This document shows, in pieces, positions 25,924-34,058 of a stretch of 64,000 nucleotides of DNA (positions are counted from its first letter, which is position 1; each line of letters starts with the position of its first letter). The notes beneath the pieces were generated by a model, which searched no databases, had not been told where the DNA came from, and saw only the letters and a program-made list of their open reading frames with translations. This DNA is from Rhodopseudomonas palustris. GTDB lineage: Bacteria > Pseudomonadota > Alphaproteobacteria > Rhizobiales > Xanthobacteraceae. The position numbers and the translations under genes were made by a program. The stretch is taken from the NCBI RefSeq assembly GCF_003031265.1, contig NZ_CP019966.1, forward strand, positions 1,178,001-1,242,000, in the 5' to 3' direction.

Positions 25924-27705
25924 ATGCTTTCCCTTCGAATCCGTCGATCGATGGCCGTCGCCCTCACGCTGGTGGCGATGCCGATCGCCGGACAGGCGCT
26001 GGCGCAGACCCCCGATCACCCGGCCGACAATTCGGCACAGTTTCCGACCACCCAGGATCTGCGGTCGATGACGACCGCCGGCAGCTACCTGGCCGCCCGC
26101 CATGCCAGCATCGAACGTGACGCGGCCTCCGCCGCTGCGTTCTACCGCTCGGCGCTGCGCACCGATCCGAGCAACAACGAGCTGCTCGACCGCGCCTTCA
26201 TCTCGTCGCTCGCCGAAGGTGATATCGATGAGGCGGTCAAGCTCGCCGATCGCGTGCTGAAGATCGACAAGTCCAACCGCGTCGCCCGGCTGGTGATCGG
26301 TATCCGTGATCTGAAGACCAAGAAGTATGCCGCGGCGGTTCGTAACGTGAACCAGTCGGTTCGCGGCCCGATCACCGACCTGATCGCCACCCTGATTTCG
26401 AGCTGGTCGCTGTACGGCGCCGGCGACGTCAAGACCGCGGTCGGCAACATCGACAAGCTCGCCGGTCCGGAGTGGTATCCGATCTTCAAGGATCTGCATT
26501 CCGGCATGATGCTTGAGCTGGCCAACCGCCAGAAGGACGCCGGCGAACGGCTGGAGCGCGCCTACAAGCTCGACGATTCCGCGCTGCGCGTGGTCGAGTC
26601 CTATGCGCGCTGGCTGTCGCGCAACAAGAGCGAAGCCGAGGCGCTCGCGGTCTATCAGGCGTTCGACAAGAAGCTGCCGCGTCATCCGCTGATCGAAGAC
26701 GGCATCCGCGAGGTCAAGGCCGGCAAGAAGTTGTCGCCGCTGGTCGACAGCCCGCAGGCCGGCGCCGCCGAGGCGCTGTACGGCATTGGCGCGTCGCTGA
26801 CCCGGCGCGGTGGCGAAGATCTTGCGCTGGTGTATCTGCAGCTCGCGCTCTACCTCGAACCGAACCATGCGCTCGCGCTGCTGGCGCTCGGCGATCTCTA
26901 CGAGTCGGTGAAGAAGCCGCAGATGGCGATCAAGGTGTACGAGCGCGTGCCGGCATCCTCGCCGCTGAAGCGCAACGCCCAGATCCAGCTCGCCACCGAC
27001 CTCGACGCCTCCGACCGCAGCGAGGAAGCGATCAAAATCCTCAAGGGCGTGATCGCCGAGGACGGCAAAGATCTCGAAGCCATCATGGCGCTCGGCAATA
27101 TCGAGCGCGGCCGCAAGAAGTTCGCCGATTGCGGCGAGACTTACTCCAAGGGCATCGACGCGCTCACCGGCGCCGAGAAGAACGCCTGGGTGTATTACTA
27201 CTTCCGCGGCATCTGCGAGGAGCGCTCCAAGCAGTGGGCGAAGGCCGAGGTCGACCTGAAGAAGGCGCTGCAGATGCAGCCCGACCAGCCACACGTGCTG
27301 AACTATCTCGGCTATTCCTGGATCGATCAGGGCATCAACCTCGACGAGGCGATGACCATGATCAAGCGCGCGGTCGATCAGCGTCCCGACGATGGCTACA
27401 TCGTCGACTCGCTCGGCTGGGCCTATTACCGCATCGGCGACTACGAGAATGCGGTGAAGACGCTGGAGCGGGCGATCGAGCTGAAGCCCGAGGACCCGAC
27501 CATCAACGATCACCTCGGCGATGCCTATTGGCGGGTCGGCCGCACGCTCGAAGCGCGCTTCCAGTGGGCGCACGCCCGAGACCTCAAGCCCGATCCGGAG
27601 GAGCTGCCGAAGATCGAGGGCAAGATCTCCAACGGTCTGCCCGACGAGGACAAGGCCTCGGCGGCTTCCGCGGACAAGAAGAAAGAAGACGGCAAGGGCG
27701 GCTGA
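25924..27705 (+). CDS. Exported tetratricopeptide-repeat protein
   Basis: A 593-residue protein with a signal peptide (MLSLRIRRSMAVALTLVAMP..., cleavage near residue 28 after GQALA) and TPR repeats spread over most of the length, clearest in YVDSLGWAYYRIGDYENAVK-like stretches around residues 480-540. It ends in a charged Lys/Asp-rich tail. TPR proteins of this layout act as periplasmic scaffolds; partners are unknown. ATG 25924 is used although a TTG lies directly before it. ispE follows after 105 bases. Confidence 0.85.
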   Translation: MLSLRIRRSMAVALTLVAMPIAGQALAQTPDHPADNSAQFPTTQDLRSMTTAGSYLAARHASIERDAASAAAFYRSALRTDPSNNELLDRAFISSLAEGDIDEAVKLADRVLKIDKSNRVARLVIGIRDLKTKKYAAAVRNVNQSVRGPITDLIATLISSWSLYGAGDVKTAVGNIDKLAGPEWYPIFKDLHSGMMLELANRQKDAGERLERAYKLDDSALRVVESYARWLSRNKSEAEALAVYQAFDKKLPRHPLIEDGIREVKAGKKLSPLVDSPQAGAAEALYGIGASLTRRGGEDLALVYLQLALYLEPNHALALLALGDLYESVKKPQMAIKVYERVPASSPLKRNAQIQLATDLDASDRSEEAIKILKGVIAEDGKDLEAIMALGNIERGRKKFADCGETYSKGIDALTGAEKNAWVYYYFRGICEERSKQWAKAEVDLKKALQMQPDQPHVLNYLGYSWIDQGINLDEAMTMIKRAVDQRPDDGYIVDSLGWAYYRIGDYENAVKTLERAIELKPEDPTINDHLGDAYWRVGRTLEARFQWAHARDLKPDPEELPKIEGKISNGLPDEDKASAASADKKKEDGKGG

Positions 27706-27759
27706 GGCGGCGCGGTCAGGGCTTTGCGCCGGGACCGCGAACGCGCCTAAAAGGGGGGT

Positions 27760-27796
27760 GGAGCTTCGGTTCGGTTTCGCTCAGAACCGGCGCTCC
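27760..27796 (+). promoter_or_regulatory. Hairpin directly upstream of the ispE ribosome-binding site
   Basis: Imperfect stem GGAGC..CGGTTC (27760-27772) with GAACCG..GCTCC (27784-27796) around an 11-base loop. The AGGAG ribosome-binding site begins at the next base (27797), so the structure could influence access to it. Confidence 0.4.
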
Positions 27797-27810
27797 AGGA
27801 GACGATTTCC

Positions 27811-28710
27811 GTGACCGACGGCTCTGCGACAACACTGCGTGACGAGGCGCGCGCCAAGGTGAACCTGACGCTGCGCGTGGTCGGCCGTCGCCCCGACGGC
27901 TACCACGAGCTGGAAAGCGTGGTGGCGTTCGCCGATTGCGCCGATCACCTGACCTTGCAGCCGGGTGCGGCGCTGAGCCTGACCACGATCGGCCCCGGCG
28001 CGCAGGATTGCGGCGACAGCGCCGACAATTTGGTGCTGAAGGCAGCGCGGCTGCTCGGCGAACGTGTGCCGAACCTGATCACCGGCGCCTTCACGCTCGA
28101 CAAGCATCTGCCGGTGGCTGCCGGCATCGGCGGCGGTTCGGCCGACGCTGCCGCGGCGCTGCGACTGCTCGCCCGCGCCAATGATCTCGCCGTTGACGAT
28201 CCACGTCTCATCGAGGCCGCCCGGCTGACCGGCGCCGATGTGCCGGTGTGCCTGCCGTCGAAGCCCTGCGTGATGACCGGCGTCGGCGAGAAACTGTCGC
28301 CGCTGCCGCTGCCGCGGATCCCGGCCGTGATGGTCAATCCGCGGGTGCCGGTGGCCACCAAGGACGTGTTCACTGCGCTGGGTCTGAAGCCAGGCTCGCT
28401 TGCGGTCGGCGCGACCGACGTCCTCGCTGCGCCCGCCTGGCCGAAAGCCGGTGCGCCGCTCGCCGATTGGGTCGTGGCGCTCAAGGCCGGTACCAACGAT
28501 CTCGAGCCGCCGGCCCTCAAGGTCGAGCCGGTTGTCGGCACCGTGCTAGAGGCGCTGCGGGCGACCGCCGGCGTTCAGCTCGCCCGGATGTCCGGTTCGG
28601 GGGCGACCTGCTTTGCGCTGTACGCCGATGATGCCTCGGCTCGTGCCGCCGCGGATACGCTCCGCGCCGCGCATCCTGGCTGGTGGGTCCACGCCGGCAG
28701 CCTGAGCTAA
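27811..28710 (+). CDS. ispE: 4-diphosphocytidyl-2-C-methyl-D-erythritol kinase
   Basis: A 299-residue GHMP kinase of the MEP isoprenoid pathway. N-terminal ARAKVNLTLRVVGRRPDGYHEL binds the substrate, and the ATP loop is PVAAGIGGGSADAAAALR near residue 105. The late GHMP motif RMSGSGATCFALY is also present. The start is GTG 27811 behind CCAGGAGACG. The polyprenyl synthase gene converges from the right across repeat R2, so two isoprenoid genes are neighbours. Confidence 0.96.
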   Translation: MTDGSATTLRDEARAKVNLTLRVVGRRPDGYHELESVVAFADCADHLTLQPGAALSLTTIGPGAQDCGDSADNLVLKAARLLGERVPNLITGAFTLDKHLPVAAGIGGGSADAAAALRLLARANDLAVDDPRLIEAARLTGADVPVCLPSKPCVMTGVGEKLSPLPLPRIPAVMVNPRVPVATKDVFTALGLKPGSLAVGATDVLAAPAWPKAGAPLADWVVALKAGTNDLEPPALKVEPVVGTVLEALRATAGVQLARMSGSGATCFALYADDASARAAADTLRAAHPGWWVHAGSLS

Positions 28711-28719
28711 CCATTCTCT

Positions 28720-28857
28720 GTCATTCCGGGGCACGCGAAGCGCGAACCCGGAATCTCGAGATTCAGGGCACCTCGGCGGCGCAGATCCGGGAAGCTTCTC
28801 GGCCAAACAACCGCGGCATTCCGGGTTCGCTCGCTGACGCGAGCGCCCCGGAATGAC
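28720..28857. repeat. Dispersed palindromic repeat, family R2
   Basis: A 138-bp inverted repeat: outer arms GTCATTCCGGGGCACGCGAA and GCGAGCGCCCCGGAATGAC, inner arms CGAACCCGGAATCTCG and ATTCCGGGTTCGC. It fills the gap between the convergent ispE and polyprenyl synthase genes and may end transcription on both strands. Other copies: 36898-37078 and 45174-45285. Confidence 0.82.
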
Positions 28858-28887
28858 GGTGCTTGTTTCAGGAAGAGCTGCGTCCGC

Positions 28888-29898
28888 TCAGTGCGAGCGC
28901 GCGAGGCAGAACGCCACCACCTGCTCCAGCGCCGTCTTCATCGGCGAGGACGGGAACAGCGCGAGCGCGTCGACCGCCATTGCGCCGTAGTGCTGGGCGC
29001 GCTGGATGGTGTCGTCGAGGGCGCGGTGCTTGGTCATCAGCTTGATCGCCTGATCAAGGTCGGCATCCGAAATCTCGCCGCGCTCCAGCGACTTGATCCA
29101 GAATTCGCGCTCGGCGTCGTTGCCCCGGCGGAACGCCAGCACCACCGGCAGGGTGATCTTGCCCTCGCGGAAGTCGTCGCCGACGTTCTTGCCGAGCTTG
29201 GCAGCCTTGCCGCCGTAATCGAGCACGTCGTCGATCAGCTGGAAGGCGATGCCGATGTTCATGCCGAACGAGCGGCAGGCCGACTGCTCCGGCTTCGGCC
29301 GGTTGGCGATCGCCGGGCCGACTTCGCAGGCGGCGGCGAACAGTTCGGCGGTCTTGCCGCGGATCACCGCGAGATATTCGTCTTCAGTGGTCGCGGTGTT
29401 CTTGGCGGCGGCGAGCTGCATCACCTCGCCCTCGGCGATGGTGGCGGAGGCCGACGACAGGATGTCGAGCGCGCGCAAGCTGCCGACCTCGACCATCATC
29501 CGGAATGCCTGGCCGAGCAGGAAGTCGCCGACCAGCACGCTGGCCTCGTTACCCCACAGCATCCGCGCCGACTTCTTGCCGCGGCGCATCTCGCTCTCGT
29601 CGACGACGTCGTCGTGCAGCAGGGTCGCGGTGTGCATGAATTCGACCGCGGCGGCGAGCTTGATGTGGCCGTCGCCGGTGTAGCCGGTGAGGTTTGCCAT
29701 CGCCAGCGTCAGCATCGGCCGCAGTCGCTTGCCACCCGACGAGATCAGGTGGTTAGCGACTTCAGGAATCATGGTGACGTCGGAGCCGGTCCGCGACAGG
29801 ATGGTGGCGTTGACTCGCTCCATGTCCGCCGCAACGAGTTCGACGAGTTGGTCGATCGAGGCGGTCGAGGGGCCCTCGAAGGGTACGATTACGGCCAC
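28888..29898 (-). CDS. ispB: Polyprenyl diphosphate synthase (octaprenyl/decaprenyl, ubiquinone side chain)
   Basis: A 336-residue trans-prenyltransferase. The first aspartate-rich motif is LLHDDVVDESEMRRG near residue 95 and the second is QLIDDVLDYGG near residue 215. It makes the long side chain of ubiquinone from farnesyl or geranylgeranyl diphosphate and isopentenyl diphosphate. The start is GTG 29898, preceded by GGAGACC. In this group ubiquinone-10 is usual, so the product may be decaprenyl diphosphate; chain length cannot be read safely from sequence. Confidence 0.93.
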   Translation of the reverse strand: MAVIVPFEGPSTASIDQLVELVAADMERVNATILSRTGSDVTMIPEVANHLISSGGKRLRPMLTLAMANLTGYTGDGHIKLAAAVEFMHTATLLHDDVVDESEMRRGKKSARMLWGNEASVLVGDFLLGQAFRMMVEVGSLRALDILSSASATIAEGEVMQLAAAKNTATTEDEYLAVIRGKTAELFAAACEVGPAIANRPKPEQSACRSFGMNIGIAFQLIDDVLDYGGKAAKLGKNVGDDFREGKITLPVVLAFRRGNDAEREFWIKSLERGEISDADLDQAIKLMTKHRALDDTIQRAQHYGAMAVDALALFPSSPMKTALEQVVAFCLARSH

Positions 29899-30106
29899 GC
29901 TGGGTCTCCAAATTCCGGGGACGGATGCGGCGAAGCTGCTCGCGCCATCCGAGCCTTGGTCCAGTCATCGAGGCGCCGGCCGGCTCGACCATTCCGCGCC
30001 TCATTGCGGTTCCCTCTATAGCACGGGAACGACCCTGCAACGAGGCGATCGATCCCCCGCAACGGTCGGCGCGAGCTATAATGCAGGGACGACAGGAGAG
30101 GCAAGG

Positions 30107-30334
30107 TTGCGAGAACTGCTGCGGACCAACGACGCGGTACTGCTTTCGGCGGTGGGGGCATTGCTGGATGGTGCCGGGATCGACCACCTGGTGCTGGATC
30201 AGAACATGAGCATTCTCGAAGGCTCGCTCGGGGTCATCCCGCGCCGCGTTCTGGTGCACGAGGACGATCTGCGCGCTGCGCGCCAGTTGCTGACCGACGC
30301 CGGACTGGCGCACGAGCTTCGGTCCGATGGCTGA
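30107..30334 (+). CDS. DUF2007 domain protein
   Basis: A 75-residue protein read from TTG 30107 behind GGAGAG: LRELLRTNDAVLLSAVGALL...RRVLVHEDDLRAARQLLTDAG, which matches the DUF2007 (putative signal-transducing, GlnB-like fold) pattern. Its 3' end overlaps the ATG of the methyltransferase gene by eight bases, so the pair is co-translated. It is divergent from the polyprenyl synthase gene. Function is unknown; conservation of this pair would suggest a link to translation or RNA modification. Confidence 0.8.
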   Translation: MRELLRTNDAVLLSAVGALLDGAGIDHLVLDQNMSILEGSLGVIPRRVLVHEDDLRAARQLLTDAGLAHELRSDG

Positions 30335-31106
30335 ACTGGTTGATCCGGCAGCACAAAGCCTTACCGAAGACGGTTTTCTCGGTGGCAGGCTGCGGCTGCG
30401 GCAACCTGCCGCCGGCCATCGTGCCGGTCACGACGCGATTCTGTTGGCGGCTTCGACGCGGGTGAGGGCCGGCGATCGGGTGGTCGAATTCGGCAGCGGG
30501 GTCGGTACCGCCGGACTCGCGGTGGCGTGGCGGGTCGACGGAATCGCTCCGGTCCTGGTTGAGATCGACCCTGGTCTTGCGGCGATTGCCCGTGACAATG
30601 CCCACCTCAATGGGCTGGCAACCGAAGTCGTCTGTCTCGATGTCACAGGCTCAGCCGAGACGTTTGCGGCGGCCGGACTCGGGCCCGACTCGGCCGACGC
30701 AGTGCTGATGAATCCACCGTTCCATGATGCCGGCCGGCATCGGGGGTCGCCGGATCCGGCGCGGCAGGTGGCGCATCTGGCAACGGCGACGACTTTGGAA
30801 GCATGGGTTCATGCGGCGCGGCGGGTGCTCAAGTCGGGCGGGGCGCTGACGCTGATTTGGCGGGCGGATGGGCTTGCCGATGTTCTGAGTGCGCTGGGGC
30901 GCGGCTTCGGCAGCGTGATGGTGCAGCCGGTGCATGGGAATGCCGATAAGCCGGCGATCCGTATTCTGGTACGTGCGACGAAGGGCGGGCGGGCGCCGCT
31001 GGTGCTTGTTCCGGGGTTGCTGCTCAACGACCCGTCTGGACACCCGAACCCGATCGCGCGCGCCGTGCTCGCCGGGGAGCAAATTCTGCCGCTGGCGCAA
31101 TCCTAA
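30327..31106 (+). CDS. TrmN6-like N6-adenine methyltransferase
   Basis: A 259-residue SAM-dependent methyltransferase of the YfiC/TrmN6 (tRNA1-Val A37) family. An N-terminal segment has the family EDGFLGGRLRLRQPAAGHRAGHDAILLAA. Motif I is VVEFGSGVGTAGLAVAWR and the catalytic NPPF is in LMNPPFHDAGRH near residue 130. It would methylate adenine in RNA; the exact substrate is inferred from the family. It overlaps the DUF2007 gene. Confidence 0.85.
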   Translation: MAELVDPAAQSLTEDGFLGGRLRLRQPAAGHRAGHDAILLAASTRVRAGDRVVEFGSGVGTAGLAVAWRVDGIAPVLVEIDPGLAAIARDNAHLNGLATEVVCLDVTGSAETFAAAGLGPDSADAVLMNPPFHDAGRHRGSPDPARQVAHLATATTLEAWVHAARRVLKSGGALTLIWRADGLADVLSALGRGFGSVMVQPVHGNADKPAIRILVRATKGGRAPLVLVPGLLLNDPSGHPNPIARAVLAGEQILPLAQS

Positions 31107-31138
31107 TCAGCGGCTGGGCAAAAACTGCGCAGTGCTGA

Positions 31139-31237
31139 TTACTGCGGTTGCGGTTCGTTGTGCTTGGCCGGTGCGCTGGTGACGTGCACGGCCGCGAGAA
31201 TTGCCGCGATCAACAACATCAGCAGGTAAATTTTCAT
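31139..31237 (-). CDS. 32-residue single-span membrane peptide
   Basis: A short gene: MKIYLLMLLIAAILAAVHVT followed by a hydrophilic tail SAPAKHNEPQPQ. ATG 31237 has an excellent GGAGGGA ribosome-binding site eight bases upstream. The hydrophobic segment spans residues about 2-20. It lies in the gap between the TrmN6-like gene and the S49 peptidase gene, opposite in direction. No family is recognised. The good start site and clean membrane segment favour a real gene. Confidence 0.6.
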   Translation of the reverse strand: MKIYLLMLLIAAILAAVHVTSAPAKHNEPQPQ

Positions 31238-31351
31238 CGGTCCCTCCGCTGCGTCGTGGCAGCCTCGTCCCTATATGAAGCCTGCGTTGCAAAACACGTT
31301 CCATACCTACCAAATGGTGGCATCCAAGATGGTCGACAATAGGGTGAAGCG

Positions 31352-32254
31352 ATGAGCGATGCTGCGATCAGCGGTCGCAGCGAGCAGGGTTGGCTCGCCG
31401 GTCTCGGTAACTGGATTCCGGCGCGCTTTCGGCGCGACATTCCGGTGGTGCCGGTGGTGCGGCTGTCGGGCACGATCGGCGCGGTGACGCCGTTGCGGCC
31501 GGGCCTGACGCTGGCCGGAGTCGCCAAGCTGCTCGATCGCGCATTCTCCACCCGCAACGCCAAGGCGGTGGCGCTGGCGATCAATTCGCCGGGCGGCTCG
31601 CCGGTGCAATCGCGGCTGATCTATCTGCGCATCCGCGCGCTCGCCGCCGAGAAGAAGCTGCCGGTCTACGCGTTCGTCGAGGATGTCGCGGCCTCGGGCG
31701 GCTACATGATCGCGTGCGCGGCCGACGAGATCTATTGCGATCCGTCGTCGATCCTCGGTTCGATCGGCGTAGTCGGCGGCGGCTTTGGCTTTCAGGACCT
31801 GATCAAGAAGATCGGCGTCGAGCGCCGGCTCTACACCGCCGGCGAGCGCAAGGCGCAGCTCGATCCGTTCCTGCCGGAAGACCCGCAGGAGGTCGCGCGG
31901 CTGAAGGTGCTGCAGCAGGAAATCCACGCGCTGTTCATCGCATTGGTGAAAGAGAGCCGCGGCACCCGGCTAAAGGGCGAGGAGTCCAAGCTGTTCACCG
32001 GCGAGTACTGGGCCGGCGCCACCTCGGTGTCGCTCGGCCTTGCTGATTCGATCGGTGATCTGCGTGCGGTGCTACGCGGCAAGTTCGGCGACAAGGTCCG
32101 CACCCCGCTGATCTCGCCGCCGACCGGTCTGCTCGCCAACCTGTCGCGCAAATCAGCCGGCGCCGGAACTGCGCTCGACGGCGTCGCGGCACTGCCCGAA
32201 TCAATGATTACGGCGCTGGAAACACGGGCGATCTGGGCCAAATACGGCTTTTAG
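31352..32254 (+). CDS. S49-family (SppA/SohB-like) serine peptidase
   Basis: A 300-residue signal-peptide-peptidase-like protein. The nucleophile is Ser115 in DVAASGGYMIACAADE, and the general base is probably Lys167 in GERKAQLDPF. The first domain carries AINSPGGSPVQSRLI. It lacks an N-terminal membrane helix, so it may be cytoplasmic or peripheral, unlike SppA of E. coli. Length is typical of the short bacterial form. It is followed by a small conserved-looking gene. Confidence 0.9.
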   Translation: MSDAAISGRSEQGWLAGLGNWIPARFRRDIPVVPVVRLSGTIGAVTPLRPGLTLAGVAKLLDRAFSTRNAKAVALAINSPGGSPVQSRLIYLRIRALAAEKKLPVYAFVEDVAASGGYMIACAADEIYCDPSSILGSIGVVGGGFGFQDLIKKIGVERRLYTAGERKAQLDPFLPEDPQEVARLKVLQQEIHALFIALVKESRGTRLKGEESKLFTGEYWAGATSVSLGLADSIGDLRAVLRGKFGDKVRTPLISPPTGLLANLSRKSAGAGTALDGVAALPESMITALETRAIWAKYGF

Positions 32255-32373
32255 AAGATACGCGGCCGCGCGGCCTCCGCGCCATTTGGTCCCGTCAGCG
32301 TGAGTTGCGAGTGATCGCCCACTGAGCGAAGATGCAAACAGGGGCGTGACGCGACTCAAGGAGAGGTTGGACG

Positions 32374-32562
32374 ATGCCGCCGCTGCTCGTATTGGCTGGA
32401 AGCCTGGTGGGCATCGCCATGGTGCGGTGGGCCTTCCGCACGGCCGGACGCGTCAATCAGGAGCTCGAGGTCGCCCGCGCAACGGTGTTTGCCGAAGCGG
32501 ACCGCGCCAAGCTGCCGACGCTGCGGCCCGACCCGGTGACCGGCGCCTACCGGCCGGGCTGA
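32374..32562 (+). CDS. Small protein with an N-terminal membrane helix
   Basis: A 62-residue product: a hydrophobic segment (LLVLAGSLVGIAMVRWAF) and a hydrophilic C-terminus ending RPDPVTGAYRPG, a proline-rich tail I recognise from small proteins of this bacterial group without known function. ATG 32374 has AAGGAGAGG nine bases upstream. It is followed by a strong hairpin at 32609-32650. Confidence 0.7.
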   Translation: MPPLLVLAGSLVGIAMVRWAFRTAGRVNQELEVARATVFAEADRAKLPTLRPDPVTGAYRPG

Positions 32563-32608
32563 ACTCCAGATCAGACTGATCTCTTCAATCGGTGATGTGG
32601 GAATCGGT

Positions 32609-32667
32609 GCGCCGGCCCGAAGGGCGGGGCATCACCCATCGGGCCGGCGCGCAACCTTGGAGGTTGC
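32609..32667. terminator. Tandem hairpins between two small genes
   Basis: First a 12-bp stem, GCGCCGGCCCGA (32609-32620) with TCGGGCCGGCGC (32639-32650), 18-base loop. Directly after it comes a 7-bp stem, GCAACCT (32651-32657) and AGGTTGC (32661-32667). They sit between the plus-strand 62-residue gene and the minus-strand 27-residue gene and could end both transcripts. Confidence 0.55.
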
Positions 32668-32673
32668 AAACTT

Positions 32674-32757
32674 TTATGAGCGGCCGAGCGATCCGCTGAG
32701 CAGCGGCGCGACCACAAGCACGACCAGCGCAGCACTCACGGCATGAAAGGCTGTCAT
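32674..32757 (-). CDS. Possible 27-residue membrane peptide
   Basis: Short gene reading MTAFHAVSAALVVLVVAPLL with a polar tail SGSLGRS. A GGAGAG ribosome-binding site lies at a normal distance before ATG 32757. One membrane span, residues about 7-22. A perfect CtrA box (32876-32890) lies about 120 bases upstream, so it may be cell-cycle controlled. No family is known; support is moderate. Confidence 0.42.
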   Translation of the reverse strand: MTAFHAVSAALVVLVVAPLLSGSLGRS

Positions 32758-32875
32758 TTCGGCTCTCCGTCGTTTCGGCGCCGGCTTCCCAGCCGAGCGC
32801 CACGTCCCTGGAGGCCGATGGTTACCCATCAGTTGCTAACGAATTTCAGCTTTTAGCGATCGCCGTGGCGGGTGG

Positions 32876-32890
32876 TTAAGGAGGCGTTAA
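32876..32890. promoter_or_regulatory. CtrA binding site between the 27-residue peptide and glyQ
   Basis: TTAAGGAGGCGTTAA is a perfect TTAA-N7-TTAA match, followed by CC as in the extended motif TTAACC. It is 97 bases before the glyQ ATG and about 120 bases before the minus-strand peptide gene. Confidence 0.65.
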
Positions 32891-32986
32891 CCGGCGATTT
32901 GGCCCGTTCATCGCCTTGATTTGCCGGGTCGTGGCCGATACGGTCCGGCCACTTTTCCAAAAACCCTCGTGAATCCAAAGCCGATC

Positions 32987-33934
32987 ATGGACCCGACGCC
33001 TCCGCACATGCGCCCGGAACGTTCGTTCCAGGGCCTGATCCTGACGCTGCAGCGCTTCTGGGCCGATTATGGCTGCGTCATCCTGCAGCCCTACGACATG
33101 GAAGTCGGCGCCGGCACCTTCCATCCGGCCACCACGCTGCGGGCGCTCGGCCCGAAGCGCTGGAACGCCGCTTACGTGCAGCCGTCGCGCCGGCCCAAGG
33201 ACGGCCGCTATGGCGAGAACCCGAACCGGCTGCAGCACTACTATCAGTTCCAGGTGATCCTGAAGCCGTCCCCGCCCGACATCCAGGACCTGTACCTGAA
33301 GTCGCTGGCCGCGATCGGGGTCGACACCGCGCTGCACGACGTGCGCTTCGTCGAAGACGACTGGGAAAGCCCGACGCTCGGCGCCTGGGGCCTCGGCTGG
33401 GAGTGCTGGTGCGACGGCATGGAAGTCAGCCAGTTCACCTACTTCCAGCAGGTTGCCGGCGTCGAATGCGCGCCGGTTGCCGGCGAACTCACTTACGGTC
33501 TCGAGCGGCTGGCGATGTACGTCCAGGGCATCGACCGCGTCTACGATCTCAACTTCAACGGCCGCGACGGCGACGACAAGGTCACCTACGGCGACGTGTT
33601 CCTGCAGGCCGAGAAGGAATACTCGAAGCACAATTTCGAGGTCGCCGACACCGAGATGCTGTTCGAGCAGTTCAAGATGGCCGAGGCCGCCTGCAAGAAA
33701 TATCTCGACGCCGGCTGGGTGATGTCTGCCGATGGCGGCAAGCGCGAAGCCCACGCCATGGCGCTGCCGGCCTACGACCAGTGCATCAAGGCCAGCCACG
33801 TCTTCAACTTGCTCGACGCGCGTGGCGTGATCTCCGTCACCGAGCGCCAAAGCTACATCCTCCGCGTCCGCGAACTGGCGAAAGCCTGCGGCGAAGCCTG
33901 GGTGCATACCGAAGCGGGACGGGCGGAGATTTAA
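32987..33934 (+). CDS. glyQ: Glycine-tRNA ligase alpha subunit
   Basis: A 315-residue class II synthetase subunit. It has [18 protein letters not shown], the class II motif 2 region ([19 protein letters not shown]) and the motif 3 region [16 protein letters not shown]. Together with GlyS it forms the alpha2-beta2 enzyme that charges tRNA-Gly. The ATG 32987 is chosen; a GTG at 32969 is possible. Normally glyS follows closely. Here a repeat-flanked DUF559 gene of about 0.5 kb intervenes. Confidence 0.97.
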   Translation: MDPTPPHMRPERSFQGLILTLQRFWADYGCVILQPYDMEVGAGTFHPATTLRALGPKRWNAAYVQPSRRPKDGRYGENPNRLQHYYQFQVILKPSPPDIQDLYLKSLAAIGVDTALHDVRFVEDDWESPTLGAWGLGWECWCDGMEVSQFTYFQQVAGVECAPVAGELTYGLERLAMYVQGIDRVYDLNFNGRDGDDKVTYGDVFLQAEKEYSKHNFEVADTEMLFEQFKMAEAACKKYLDAGWVMSADGGKREAHAMALPAYDQCIKASHVFNLLDARGVISVTERQSYILRVRELAKACGEAWVHTEAGRAEI

Positions 33935-33938
33935 AGCA

Positions 33939-33997
33939 CGGACTAATCACCCGCCCCTGGAGGGCGCTCGCTGAAGCGAGCGGGGTACACGATAACG
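33939..33997. repeat. Dispersed repeat, family R5 (degenerate copy)
   Basis: CGGACTAATCACCCGCCCCT followed by GGAGGGCGCTCGCTGAAGCG. It is the same module as the left end of the DUF559 unit (CGGACTAATTACCCTCCCCT at 34049), in the same direction, but with a different middle (GCTCGCTGAAGCGAGC hairpin). A GC-rich stretch (34006-34048, CCCCTCCCCCTTGCGGGGAG) connects the two. Confidence 0.6.
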
Positions 33998-34058
33998 AGG
34001 ACGCCTCTGCTCCCCTCCCCCTTGCGGGGAGGGGCGGGGCAGCGAGTTCGGACTAATT

